64,000 bases of DNA from contig NZ_LMOO01000001.1 of assembly GCF_001424195.1 (NCBI RefSeq), positions 912,569 through 976,568 on the forward strand. Reading direction: 5' to 3'. The first letter of the stretch is position 1, and each line of letters starts with the position of its first letter. Below, in pieces: positions 52,645 to 61,804 of the stretch. The notes beneath the pieces are model-generated. The model was not told the DNA's origin and did not search any database. It saw only the letters and a list, made by a program, of their open reading frames with translations. A program made the position numbers and the translations under genes. Origin of the DNA: Cellulomonas sp. Leaf334. GTDB lineage: Bacteria > Actinomycetota > Actinomycetes > Actinomycetales > Cellulomonadaceae.

Positions 52645-55600
52645 CTAGAGGAGCCCGCGGAAGGCGAACCGGAACGTCAGCTCGGTGTCCGTGGGCAGTC
52701 GGTACTCGGCATGGGTCTGCGCGCCCCACGAGTCGTCGCCACCGACCCCCCGACGCTGGAGCGCCGGCCGCAGGACCGTCTGGTAGATCGGCGGCAGCTC
52801 GGTGTGGTGCGCCGCGTTCTCGATCTCGAAGGGCGTCCACGGCAGGGCCGACAGCTCCATGCCCTGGTCCGACTCCAACCGCAGGCCCGCCCCCCGCTCG
52901 TCCGTCACGGTCGCCCAGCGCACACCCGTGCGGCTGCCCGCCTCCTGCGGACGCAGGTAGGGCGTGAGCGCGGTGCGCACGTCCGTCTCCCACACACCCA
53001 GCCGCGCGCCTGCCCGACGGTCCACGTACGACTCCTCGGGCCCGTCCCCGTACCAGCGCAGGCGGTGGAACGCGCGGTCGGTCGCGAGGAGGAGACCGAG
53101 CTCGGGCATGTCCGACAGCCCCGCACCGGGTCGCACCGTGAGGGTCACCTCGACGCGACCGTCACCGTCCACGAGGTAGGAGAGCTCGCACTCCCCCGCG
53201 GGTGCGGTGGGCAGCTCGTACCGGAAGCGGAGGAGCACCCCCGCGTCCGTCTGCTCGACGACGGGGTGGTCGGGGCCCCGCACGGCCGTCGCGTACCGGC
53301 TGGCGACCAGCCACGCGCCGTCCAGCGCAGGGGCGCCCCACCCGTGCTCGTTGGAGGTGGGTGCGTGCCAGAACGACGGTCGGGGCACGGAGCGCAGCAG
53401 CTCACGGCCGCCGTCCCCCGTCAGCCCGTAGCGGTAGGACTGCAGACCCCCGTGCAGCCGCGAGAACAGGGCGGTGAAGTGCCGCCCCCGGACACCCACG
53501 TTGTGGATGCCGTGGACGACCTCCGGCGCGGCGGTCCGGCGGGCCGGAGCCGTCGTGGGCACGACCACGACCGTCTGCTCGTGGGCGACCTCGTGCCCGG
53601 CCGAGGCCCAGCGGGTGCTGCGACGCAGCCGGAAGGACACGTCGACCGTGTACTCGCCGGGTGCGGGCGGCACCGCGACCGGGAGCGCGTAGACCTGCGA
53701 GTCCCCCGGCGCGACGTCGGTCTCGAGCACCTCCTCCTGGAGCACCCGGCCCTCCCGGGCGACGGTCACGACGCACTCGTGCGCCGACGACGACGTGGCG
53801 AGGTGACGGTTCTCGACCGTGACCTTGTCGCTGCCCACCGAGAGCCGGTAGCCCTGGTAGAGGTAGCGCACCTCCTGGGCGAGCGGCTTGAGGGACCGGT
53901 CGGCGAAGACGATGCCGTTGCCGCTGAAGTCCGAGTCGTGCGGAGCGTCACCGAAGTCGCCGCCGTAGCCGAAGTACTCGCGGCCGCCGGGGTCCGTGCG
54001 CCGCAGCGCCTGGTCTGCGAAGTCCCAGATGAAGCCACCCTGGAACAGCGGCTCGCGGTAGGCGAGGTCGACGTACTTGTGGACCGCCCCGAACGAGTTG
54101 CCCATCGCGTGGGCGTACTCGCACAGCACGTAGGGCTTGTCGCGGTGCGTCGCGAGGAACTCCTCGATCTCGCTGGCCGGCGCGTACATCCGCGACACGA
54201 CGTCGGTCGTCTGCGGGTACCGCGGGTCCCAGTGGACGCCTTCGTAGTGCACCGGCCGGGAGTCGGCGCCACGGAAGTACTGCGCGACCTCGAGAATGCC
54301 TGTCCCACCGAACGACTCGTTGCCGCACGACCACATGACGACGCTCGGGTGGTTCTTGTCCCGCTCCAGCATGCTCGTCGCGCGGTCGAGCAGGGTGGGC
54401 AGCCACTCGGGACGGTCCCCCGGCAACGCCACCTCGAGCCCGGCGCCGGCGAACCTGATCAGGTCCCACATCCCGTGCGACTCGAGGTTCATCTCGTCGA
54501 TGACGTACAGCCCGTACTCGTCGCACAGCTCGTAGAAGTAGGAGTTGTTCGGGTAGTGGCTGGTCCGCACGGCGTTGATGTTCAGCCGCTTCATGAGCTG
54601 GATGTCGGCCTCGGTCTGCGCACGGGTCATCACGCGACCCTGGAGGCCGAAGTCGTGCCGGTTGACGCCGTTGAAGACCACGCGGGACCCGTTGACCTTC
54701 AGCAGGCCGTCCTCGATGCCGAAACGGCGCACGCCGACCCGTACGGGGACGTGCTCGGTCAGAGCGCCCGACGCGTCGTGCACGTCGAGCGTGAGGTCGT
54801 ACAGGTGAGGGTCTTCCGCGCTCCACAGCCGCGGGCTCTCGATGCGGACCACGAGCTCGTCGTCGCCGGTGAGCTGCCCGGCCCCGGCGATCCTGGCGTC
54901 CACCCGGCCTTCGCCGGACAGGACGACGCGCACGCGCACCGTCGCCTCGGAGAGGTCGTCGGCGACGTCGGTCACCACCCGGACGTCCTCGACGTGCACG
55001 GTGGGGCGGCGGTACAGCACGACGTCCCGGAACAGGCCCGAGAACCGGAAGAAGTCCTGGTCCTCGATCCACGACCCGGCACTCCACCGGACCACCTGCG
55101 CCACGAGGACGTTCTCGCCGTCGACCAGGGCGTCGGTCAGGTCGAACTCCGACGGGGTGAAGGAGTCCGTCCCGTAGCCCACGTAGGCGCCGTTCAGCCA
55201 GACGGCGACGGCGCTCTCCGCACCGTGGAAGCTCACGCTCAGCCGCTCACCGGGCTCGAGCGGGTGCTCGAGGGTGAACGTCCGGCGGTAGGTCGCCACG
55301 GGGTTGTACCGCTGGGGGACCTGCCCTGGCTCGACCTGCTCGTAGCCGTCCCACGGGTACTGCACGTTGGTGTACTGCGGGCGGTCGTAGCCGAGCAGCT
55401 GGATGTGGGCGGGCACCGGCACGTCGTCCCAGCCGGAGTCGTCGACGTCCACCCGCTCGAACCCGGGGACGACGAGGGCGGGGCTCTTCGCGTAGTGCAG
55501 CTTCCACAGCCCGTTGAGCGACTGCTCGAAGGAGCTCGTCCCGGTCGCCGCCTCCTGCGGGGAGGCGAACCACCGGTGGTCGGAGTGCGCGTCGAGCCGG

Positions 55601-55650
55601 TTCTCCCGGACGAGTGCAGGGTCGGCGATCCGGTGGAGGTCGAAGGTCAC
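52645..55650 (-). CDS. lacZ: GH2 beta-galactosidase (LacZ type)
   Basis: 1001 aa from a GTG overlapping the permease stop (GTGA). Full LacZ architecture: jelly-roll N-domain (SLNGLWKLHYAKSP), Ig-like domain, TIM barrel with acid/base Glu in WSCGNESFGG (about 443) and nucleophile Glu in LCEYAHAMGN (about 510), then Bgal_small_N (GVRGRHFTALFSRLHGGLQS) at the end. Cytoplasmic. It is placed directly behind the permease genes, so it hydrolyses the imported sugar. Confidence 0.95.
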   Translation of the reverse strand: MTFDLHRIADPALVRENRLDAHSDHRWFASPQEAATGTSSFEQSLNGLWKLHYAKSPALVVPGFERVDVDDSGWDDVPVPAHIQLLGYDRPQYTNVQYPWDGYEQVEPGQVPQRYNPVATYRRTFTLEHPLEPGERLSVSFHGAESAVAVWLNGAYVGYGTDSFTPSEFDLTDALVDGENVLVAQVVRWSAGSWIEDQDFFRFSGLFRDVVLYRRPTVHVEDVRVVTDVADDLSEATVRVRVVLSGEGRVDARIAGAGQLTGDDELVVRIESPRLWSAEDPHLYDLTLDVHDASGALTEHVPVRVGVRRFGIEDGLLKVNGSRVVFNGVNRHDFGLQGRVMTRAQTEADIQLMKRLNINAVRTSHYPNNSYFYELCDEYGLYVIDEMNLESHGMWDLIRFAGAGLEVALPGDRPEWLPTLLDRATSMLERDKNHPSVVMWSCGNESFGGTGILEVAQYFRGADSRPVHYEGVHWDPRYPQTTDVVSRMYAPASEIEEFLATHRDKPYVLCEYAHAMGNSFGAVHKYVDLAYREPLFQGGFIWDFADQALRRTDPGGREYFGYGGDFGDAPHDSDFSGNGIVFADRSLKPLAQEVRYLYQGYRLSVGSDKVTVENRHLATSSSAHECVVTVAREGRVLQEEVLETDVAPGDSQVYALPVAVPPAPGEYTVDVSFRLRRSTRWASAGHEVAHEQTVVVVPTTAPARRTAAPEVVHGIHNVGVRGRHFTALFSRLHGGLQSYRYGLTGDGGRELLRSVPRPSFWHAPTSNEHGWGAPALDGAWLVASRYATAVRGPDHPVVEQTDAGVLLRFRYELPTAPAGECELSYLVDGDGRVEVTLTVRPGAGLSDMPELGLLLATDRAFHRLRWYGDGPEESYVDRRAGARLGVWETDVRTALTPYLRPQEAGSRTGVRWATVTDERGAGLRLESDQGMELSALPWTPFEIENAAHHTELPPIYQTVLRPALQRRGVGGDDSWGAQTHAEYRLPTDTELTFRFAFRGLL

Positions 55651-56459
55651 TTGATGGCCCCCGTGACGCCCTCGGCGAAGTGGCGCTGCAGCGCCAGGAA
55701 CACGACCATCGTCGGCACCGACACGATGAACACGGCGAGCATGAGGCTCCCGTAGTCGGTGACGTACCCGGCCCGCATGTTCGAGAGCAGCATCGGCAAG
55801 GTCTGGTAGGCGTTGTCGACGAGGATCACCTTCGGCCACAGGAAGTTGTTCCACGAGAACAGGAAGGTGATGACCCCCGCGGCAGCAAGGGTGGGCTTCA
55901 TCGTCGGCAGGTAGATGCGCGCGAAGATGCTCACCTCGCCCAGCCCGTCGAGGCGCGCCGCCTCGATGATCTCGTGCGGGAACGACCGCGAGGCCTGCCG
56001 GAACAGCAGGATCAGGAAGGGCGTCGCGATCAGGGGCACGATCACCGCGAACGTCGAGTTGACCATCCCCACCTGCGCGAAGAGCCGGAACAACGGGATC
56101 ATCGTCGCCGCGAACGGGATCATGATCGCCAGGAGGAGGATCGCCATCACGGTGTCCTTCGCCCGCGAGTGGTAGATCTCGAACGCGTACCCGGCGATCG
56201 AGCACAGGATCAGGGCGAGCACCGTCGTCGCGATGGCGTTGACCGACGAGTGGTAGAACGCCGACCCCAGGGGCTGGGAGTCGACGAGCGTCTGGAAGTT
56301 CTCGAGGAGGTGGCTTCCCGGCAGCAGCTTGGACGCCACGACCTCGTTGCTCGTGTTCGTCGCCGAGACGGCCATGAAGTAGAGCGGGAAGACCGACAGG
56401 ACGACGGCGAAGGACAAGAACACGTATGCGGGGATCCGGCGAAGCTGTGTCTTAGTCAC
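55647..56459 (-). CDS. Sugar ABC transporter permease, MalG/LacG type
   Basis: 270 aa, six hydrophobic segments starting at YVFLSFAVVLSVFPLYFM. The EAA loop HEIIEAARLDGLGEVSIFARIYLPTMKP contacts the ATPase. The start overlaps the stop of the MalF-type gene. Imports galacto-oligosaccharides together with its partner and the binding protein at 57515. Confidence 0.94.
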   Translation of the reverse strand: MTKTQLRRIPAYVFLSFAVVLSVFPLYFMAVSATNTSNEVVASKLLPGSHLLENFQTLVDSQPLGSAFYHSSVNAIATTVLALILCSIAGYAFEIYHSRAKDTVMAILLLAIMIPFAATMIPLFRLFAQVGMVNSTFAVIVPLIATPFLILLFRQASRSFPHEIIEAARLDGLGEVSIFARIYLPTMKPTLAAAGVITFLFSWNNFLWPKVILVDNAYQTLPMLLSNMRAGYVTDYGSLMLAVFIVSVPTMVVFLALQRHFAEGVTGAIK

Positions 56460-57426
56460 GCTTGTCGCCCACCTTCATTTGAATGGCGGCCAGAATGGCC
56501 ACGATGATGAGGATCGCGTAGGAGATGGCAGCCGCGTACCCGAAGTTCGGGCTGTTGCGGAACGACACGTTGTACAGGTAGTGCGACACCGTCATCGTCG
56601 TGTTGCCCGGGCCGCCGTTCGTGAGGTTGAACGACTCGTCGAACATCTGCAGCGTCCCGTTGGTCGACAGGATCGCGCAGAGCAGGATGATCGGCTTGAG
56701 CTGCGGCATCGTCACGTACCAGAAGGTCTTGAACCCGTTCGCGCCGTCGACGCGAGCAGCCTCCAGCGTCGACCGGTCGATGTTCTGCAGCGCGGCCAGG
56801 AAGAAGATCATGTTGTAGCCGGTCCACCGCCACAGCAGGCCGAGGATGATCACCATCCGGGCGGTGCCGGTCTCGCCGAGCCAGTTGACGTTGGCGTCGA
56901 GCAGCCCGAACTTGATGAGCAGGTCGTTGGCGAGGCCGTCGGTCGCGAAGATCTGCCGGAACACCAGCGCGTACGACACCAGGCCCACCGCGCACGGCAG
57001 GAAGATCGCCGTCCGCCAGAATCCCTTGAACTTCAGCCACGGCGCATTGAGCAGGTTCGCCAGCACCATGGCGATGCAGAGCATGATCGGCACCTGGATG
57101 ATCAGGTAGATGAACGTCGTGCTCATCGTCAGCCGGAAGGTCTCGTCCTGGAACAGCCGCTGGTAGTTCAACCACAGCGGCTCGGCCCAGCTCAGGCGGG
57201 TCCCGCGTCCCGTCTGCAGCGACAGGAACAGCGCCTGGATCATCGGCCAGAAGTTGACCAGCACGATGAGGGCTGCGGCGGGGATGATGAACGCCCACCC
57301 GGTCAGGCTGCGGCGGCGCGCTATCGCCGACAGGGGTACCCGCTTCGAACGGCCTAGGGACTCCTTCGTCCCTGGCGGGGGTGCGCTTGGTGCGCGGTCC
57401 TCGGTTGGTGCGGTGGGAGCAGACAC
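56452..57426 (-). CDS. Sugar ABC transporter permease, MalF/LacF type
   Basis: 324 aa with a cytoplasmic N-terminal tail rich in Pro/Ala and six segments beginning GWAFIIPAAALIVLVNFWPM. The EAA loop is STLEAARVDGANGFKTFWYV. It follows the binding-protein gene after an 88-base gap containing a strong hairpin, usual where the binding protein must be made in excess. Confidence 0.94.
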   Translation of the reverse strand: MSAPTAPTEDRAPSAPPPGTKESLGRSKRVPLSAIARRRSLTGWAFIIPAAALIVLVNFWPMIQALFLSLQTGRGTRLSWAEPLWLNYQRLFQDETFRLTMSTTFIYLIIQVPIMLCIAMVLANLLNAPWLKFKGFWRTAIFLPCAVGLVSYALVFRQIFATDGLANDLLIKFGLLDANVNWLGETGTARMVIILGLLWRWTGYNMIFFLAALQNIDRSTLEAARVDGANGFKTFWYVTMPQLKPIILLCAILSTNGTLQMFDESFNLTNGGPGNTTMTVSHYLYNVSFRNSPNFGYAAAISYAILIIVAILAAIQMKVGDKRD

Positions 57427-57469
57427 GATCAGCTCACCTCTTCTTCGCCGTGACGGACTGGGCGGGGAA

Positions 57470-57507
57470 GCGGGCGGCGGAGCCAGGGACTGGCCTCCGC
57501 CGCCCGC
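57470..57507 (-). terminator. Hairpin between the binding-protein and permease genes
   Basis: GCGGGCGGCGGAG (57470-57482) pairs perfectly with CTCCGCCGCCCGC (57495-57507), 13 bp; the loop can extend the stem (CCAG/CTGG). Likely a partial terminator or mRNA stabiliser that favours the binding protein over the permeases. Confidence 0.65.
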
Positions 57508-57514
57508 CCGGGAA

Positions 57515-58828
57515 TCACCCCATGGCGAACTCGACGGTCTGCTGCGCCTCCTCGAGCGCGGTGGCCGGGTCCGCGCCGTTGAGGATGTTCGTGATGGCCA
57601 CGCTCACGGCGTCGCGTCCCTCGTAGTAGTAGGCACCCGTGTTGTTGCTGGGCACCTCCGCGGCGAACGTCAGGACGTCGGCGTAGATCGGCTGCCCGCC
57701 GAAGAACTCCTGCGGCTCGCTGTAGACGTCCGACTCACCCGCCGGGAGCCAGTTGGCGAGCGCGCCGGAGGCCGGGAGGATCGTGTCGTAGAACTCGGTC
57801 GAGCCGGCGAACGTCGCGTCCAGGAACTCGGCGGCGAGCGCCTCGTTGCCGTTCGGCGTGATCGCCCAGGACGAGCCGCCGTTCGCGGTGTAGTTGGTCG
57901 CACCGTCGACGCCGTCGAGCTTCGGGACGTTGGTGACGGCCCACTTGCCGGACTGGTCGGCGGCCGACTGGATCGAGCCGGAGATCCAGATGCCGTTGAC
58001 GACACCGGCCGTGTTCGAGTTGACGATCGTGTTGATGTACTCGTCCCACGAGTTGACCTCGACGAAGACGCCGGCGTCGACGAGCTGCCCGTACATGTCG
58101 ATGGCAGCCAGCAGCGCCTCGTTGTCCGTGATGGTCGGCTCGCCCTCGTCGTCGAACAGGCTCGCGCCGGCGCTCTGCAGCATCATCATGATCGTGTCGG
58201 CCGAACCGGCCTGGCCGGTGAGCATCGGCTTGCCGGTCTTGGCCAGCACGTCCTTGCCGAGGGTGAGGAACTCCTCCCACGTGATGTCCGTGAAGTCGTC
58301 GACCGTGTAGCCGGCCTGCTCGAGGAGGTCCGTCCGGTACGCGCCGATCGCGGTGCCGTTGTCGAACGGCACACCGTAGTTGACGTCGTCGTAGGTGGAG
58401 TACGAGACGACGGACTCGGGGAACTCGCTGAAGTCCACGTCGGAGTCCGCGAAGTCGGCGAAGATGTCCGGGTAGTTGATGACGTTCTTCTGGAACGCGT
58501 TGTTCTGCATGAGGAAGATGTCGGGCAGCTGGTCGGTCTCGCCGGACTGGGCGAGCGTGGTCAGCTTGGTCTGTACGTCCTCCCACGGCGTCTCGACGAT
58601 CTCGAGCTCGAAGTCCGGGTTGTCGGCCTGGAAGACCTTCTCGGCCTCCTCGAGGGCGTAGATGTTGAAGGCCGGGTCCCATGCCCAGACCGTCAGCTTG
58701 TTGTCGCCGGAACCGCCGTCCGCGCCCGTGTCGTCGTCGCTCGAGCCGCCTCCGCCGCTGCAAGCGGCGAGGGCGAGGCTCAGCGACAAGACGGTGCCCA
58801 GCGCGCCGAGCGTGCGTGTCTTCTTCAT
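57515..58828 (-). CDS. Sugar-binding lipoprotein of the galactoside ABC importer
   Basis: 437 aa. The lipoprotein signal ends LAAC (Cys23), followed by a Gly/Ser/Asp tether. Family 1 extracellular solute-binding domain: LTVWAWDPAFNIYALEEAEK, FEIVETPWEDVQTKLTTL-like segment and VNYGVPFDNGTAIGAYRTDL. First gene of the operon 57515-48485, divergent from the LacI gene at 59181 and preceded by two TGGTGACGTCACCA palindromes. No importer ATPase is encoded in the operon, so a shared MsmK/UgpC-type ATPase from elsewhere is expected. Confidence 0.95.
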   Translation of the reverse strand: MKKTRTLGALGTVLSLSLALAACSGGGGSSDDDTGADGGSGDNKLTVWAWDPAFNIYALEEAEKVFQADNPDFELEIVETPWEDVQTKLTTLAQSGETDQLPDIFLMQNNAFQKNVINYPDIFADFADSDVDFSEFPESVVSYSTYDDVNYGVPFDNGTAIGAYRTDLLEQAGYTVDDFTDITWEEFLTLGKDVLAKTGKPMLTGQAGSADTIMMMLQSAGASLFDDEGEPTITDNEALLAAIDMYGQLVDAGVFVEVNSWDEYINTIVNSNTAGVVNGIWISGSIQSAADQSGKWAVTNVPKLDGVDGATNYTANGGSSWAITPNGNEALAAEFLDATFAGSTEFYDTILPASGALANWLPAGESDVYSEPQEFFGGQPIYADVLTFAAEVPSNNTGAYYYEGRDAVSVAITNILNGADPATALEEAQQTVEFAMG

Positions 58829-59062
58829 CGGGTGATCCCTTCGTGCTGTCGGTCGTCCCGTGGACCGTCGCCGGCTCGCGCCGAGCCGCCGGCTCCCGCT
58901 CCCTCACCGCGACGTCGCGGTAGGTGAGCGGGACAGGTCGACTGTGCTGTTTGGAGGTTGTGCGCCGTGCTGAGGGTCAGGCGGTCTACCAGCTCCGCGC
59001 CGCGAGGGCCTGGTCCGCATCGACCGTGAGCGACACCTGCGTCGCTCGACCCCTCTGGCGTT

Positions 59063-59076
59063 TGGTGACGTCACCA
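59063..59076. promoter_or_regulatory. TGGTGACGTCACCA operator, copy 1
   Basis: Perfect 14-bp palindrome with central CG in the 352-base region between the divergent binding-protein and LacI genes. It is identical to copy 2 at 59141. A half-like TGGTAACG at 59110 lies between them. Presumed site of the LacI protein encoded at 59181. The rest of 58829-59180 holds promoters and shows no gene. Confidence 0.7.
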
Positions 59077-59140
59077 TAGCAGCGCCTCTCGGCTCCTTAG
59101 GCGACGCTTTGGTAACGGTCCGACACGCAACTTGGCTTCA

Positions 59141-59154
59141 TGGTGACGTCACCA
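59141..59154. promoter_or_regulatory. TGGTGACGTCACCA operator, copy 2
   Basis: Identical to copy 1, start-to-start distance 78 bases, and 27 bases upstream of the LacI ATG at 59181. Its position suits autorepression, and together with copy 1 it could close a loop across both promoters. Confidence 0.7.
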
Positions 59155-59180
59155 TCCCCATTCACCACTAGCATCTGGCC

Positions 59181-60212
59181 ATGACAACCGCGTCAGCACC
59201 TGGCCGCCGCCGCTCAGGTCCGTCGATCGGTGACGTCGCCCGCCTCGCCGGCGTCTCGCCCCAGACGGTCTCGCGCGTCTCGACCGGCGCTGACTCGGTC
59301 AGGCCGAGCACCCGCGCACGCGTCGTGCTCGCCATGGACCAGCTCGGCTACTCCCCGAACCGGGCGGCCCAGGCGCTCCGGAACGGCACGTTCGGCGCCA
59401 TCGGAGTGCTCTCGACAGGCTTCCAGCGCACGGGCGAGGCCCTCACCGCCGAGGCCCTGGTGGAGGCCGCCGCGCTGGAGGACTACTCGGTCACGCTCCT
59501 GCACGTGCGCAACCCCGCTCGGGAGAGCTGGGACAGCGCAGCGCACCGCATCTCGCACCAGGCCATCGACGGCCTCGTCATCATGCGCGCCGAGCAGGCG
59601 TCACCGGCGACGCTCGCGCTCCCCGCGGGCATGCCCGTGGCGGTGTCCTTCTCCAAGTTCGCGGGCCACTACCCCACCGTCACCGCCGACCAGGTCCAGG
59701 GCACCGAGGACGCGGTCCGCCACCTGCTCGGTCTGGGACACCGCACCGTGCACCACCTCGCGGGGCCCCGGGACTCGGAGCACGCCCTGGTCCGCAGCGG
59801 CACGTGGCGCCGCTGCCTCCTGGAAGCCGGCCTCCGTCCGCCCGAGCCGGTGTACGGGGACTGGAGCGCGCACGACGGCTACGAGGCGGGGCAGCGGCTC
59901 GCGGCCGACCCCGACGTCACCGCCGTGTTCTGCGCCAACGACGAGATGGCGCTCGGCCTCGTGCGGGCACTGCACGAGGCGGGCCGCCGCGTGCCCGACG
60001 ACGTGTCCGTGGTGGGCTTCGACGACATCGCCGTCGCCGGCTGGACCTCACCGCCCCTGACGACCGTCCGGCAGGACTTCCACGCCATCGGCCGCGCACT
60101 CATCACCCTCGTCGTCGGCCAGCTCCGCGTCCGTTCCGTCCCACCGCCGGCCCTGACGGTCGTGCCCACGGAGCTCATCGTCCGGGCGAGCACCGGACCA
60201 CCTCCACGCTGA
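59181..60212 (+). CDS. LacI-family regulator of the galactoside operon
   Basis: 343 aa. HTH: SIGDVARLAGVSPQTVSRVS, recognition-helix residues Pro-Gln...Arg. The effector domain has GAIGVLSTGF, a late VSVVGFDDIAVAGWTSPPLT and TTVRQDFHAIG. It is divergent from the importer/beta-galactosidase operon and shares with it the duplicated TGGTGACGTCACCA palindrome, the classic layout of a LacI-type repressor released by the transported sugar. Confidence 0.95.
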   Translation: MTTASAPGRRRSGPSIGDVARLAGVSPQTVSRVSTGADSVRPSTRARVVLAMDQLGYSPNRAAQALRNGTFGAIGVLSTGFQRTGEALTAEALVEAAALEDYSVTLLHVRNPARESWDSAAHRISHQAIDGLVIMRAEQASPATLALPAGMPVAVSFSKFAGHYPTVTADQVQGTEDAVRHLLGLGHRTVHHLAGPRDSEHALVRSGTWRRCLLEAGLRPPEPVYGDWSAHDGYEAGQRLAADPDVTAVFCANDEMALGLVRALHEAGRRVPDDVSVVGFDDIAVAGWTSPPLTTVRQDFHAIGRALITLVVGQLRVRSVPPPALTVVPTELIVRASTGPPPR

Positions 60213-60239
60213 ACCTCGACCCCGAGGTCGCCGACCGCG

Positions 60240-61085
60240 TCAGCCCCGGCGGACCGCGATCCGGACGGCCGCGGCCATGCCGCCGTCGCCGTACGTGACC
60301 TCCCCGACCGGAAGTGAGCGGTCTGCGGCCACGAGGTCCTCCCACCGTTCGGCCGCGTCCATGGCCCGGGCCTCGAGTGCCAGCAGCACCTCCCGCAGGT
60401 GCCGCTCGAAGACGGCGCGATGCTTGTCGACGAGCCCGCCGTAGAGCTCGAGCCGGGAGTCCATGGAGCGGACGTTCGCGGAGGCCGGCGCCGTCCGGTA
60501 CTCGATGAGCGGCTCCCGCACGACGGTGACGTGCCCACCGTCGCCGACGAGCGACAGGAAGAAGTCCCAGTCCTCGAACCCGCTGCGCATGTCCTCGTCG
60601 TACCCGCCGCACGCACGCCAGGCGTCGCGACGCACCACCGCGGTCGCCGGGCAGGCGTTGCGGTGCAGGAAGTCGACAGCCGACCCTCCCCCGGGCCGCA
60701 CGACCGCGTCGATCACGCCGTGCGCACGCAGCCACGACGACGCGGCGAGCGCGCCGGGATCACCCTGCAGGACCGCGACCGTCCGCTCGAGGAACGTCGG
60801 CGCGAGGCGGTCGTCGCCGTCCAGCACGGCCACGAGGTCGGTCCCCGCAGCGGCGATCCCCGCGTTCCGGGCCGCGCTGACCCCACGGTTGGGCTGCCGC
60901 AGCACCCTGACCCGACCGTCCCCCTGCAGCCGCTCGATCACCTCGACCGACTCGGCGTCGGTCGAGCCGTCGTCGACCACGATGACGGCATCCGGGGCGC
61001 GGGTCTGACGCAGGGCCGACCCGACCGCCTCGGCGACCAGCCCGCCCTGGTCGAACGCGGTGACGATCACGCTCACGCTCAGCAC
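60240..61085 (-). CDS. Family 2 glycosyltransferase
   Basis: 281 aa; GTG at 61085, or a second GTG nine bases later. GT-A fold: VSVIVTAFDQGGLVAEAVGS, nucleotide motif VVDDGSTD, QPNRGVSAARNAG, the DXD-type LDGDDRL, and FEDWDFFLSL as acceptor-site motif. No membrane helix. The substrate is unknown; a single GT2 without other polysaccharide genes nearby. Convergent with the LacI gene at 59181. Confidence 0.92.
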   Translation of the reverse strand: MLSVSVIVTAFDQGGLVAEAVGSALRQTRAPDAVIVVDDGSTDAESVEVIERLQGDGRVRVLRQPNRGVSAARNAGIAAAGTDLVAVLDGDDRLAPTFLERTVAVLQGDPGALAASSWLRAHGVIDAVVRPGGGSAVDFLHRNACPATAVVRRDAWRACGGYDEDMRSGFEDWDFFLSLVGDGGHVTVVREPLIEYRTAPASANVRSMDSRLELYGGLVDKHRAVFERHLREVLLALEARAMDAAERWEDLVAADRSLPVGEVTYGDGGMAAAVRIAVRRG

Positions 61086-61175
61086 GCCTCATGCTGGCAC
61101 GATCGAACCGGGGAGACGCCCCGACGTGCTCGGGGAGAGCAGCCACGTCCCCATCCCGTGTCCACCAAGACCGAA

Positions 61176-61205
61176 AGGCCGCTTCTCCACCAGGAGAAAC
61201 GGCCT
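61176..61205 (-). terminator. Hairpin downstream of the tRNA-Ala fragment
   Basis: AGGCCG-C-TTCTCC (61176-61188), loop ACCA, GGAGAA-A-CGGCCT (61193-61205): 12 pairs with one C-A mismatch. It sits 17 bases past the tRNA 3' end on the minus strand, the expected place for the original tRNA terminator. Confidence 0.65.
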
Positions 61206-61220
61206 CGGACCTGATACTTC

Positions 61221-61252
<32 letters not shown>

Positions 61253-61804
61253 CCTGAATCACCGCGCTGCATTCAGTCAGGCGGCAAATCTCGCCGATTC
61301 TCTGCGAATCACGCCGTGACCTGCCCGAACGCCGGGATCGGCATCCATCGCGCCACCATCGTATCGGCTCATTTCGGCACTTCTACAGGCAGCTCGACGC
61401 CATTAAGTGTCCTATTTCTGTCCGACGCCTGGAGAGCGCACCGTCGCCGATCCGAACTCTCGCAGGAGCCACCCTCCGCGCTCAGGCACACTCGCGGGTC
61501 ACTCGGGCGCGCCCCCTCACTGCAACCCATCCTGCGACGCTGACACCCCCGAGGCGGGCATGACAAACGTCTCGCGCCGCGGGCCAGGTGTCGGAGGCTA
61601 TGCGGGCAGGGCCAGCTACACCGGCAACGCATCGTGGACGTTGTCCTGTATCAGGACCACGTCGCGCGGCCTCCGTACAGCAAGGCCAAGATTGGTTCGG
61701 AGGACGTGCAGAACATCCAGGATGGCGCCGACTATAAGGACGATCCGTTCGCGCGAACTTCCTGCTCGAACTCGATCACCATTTGCTCCTGCACACAGCC
61801 ACCA
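61253..61804. other. Gene-free lower-GC border region
   Basis: No convincing gene. Several short open frames exist on both strands but lack ribosome sites, coherent composition and recognisable motifs. Base composition is visibly lower in GC than the resident genes: the 60 bases 61681-61740 contain 33 G or C, against 49 of 60 at 30001-30060. Likely decayed mobile-element DNA. Confidence 0.5.

Noticed and set aside
50656..55755. 1699-codon plus-strand open frame across the beta-galactosidase genes
   Set aside because: It runs antisense through three clear glycosidase genes and translates to low-complexity Val/Arg/Glu sequence without motifs or ribosome site.
61369..61632. 87-codon frame in the border region
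   Set aside because: Cys/Arg/Ser-rich product, no ribosome site, no motif, overlapping frames on the other strand are equally open.
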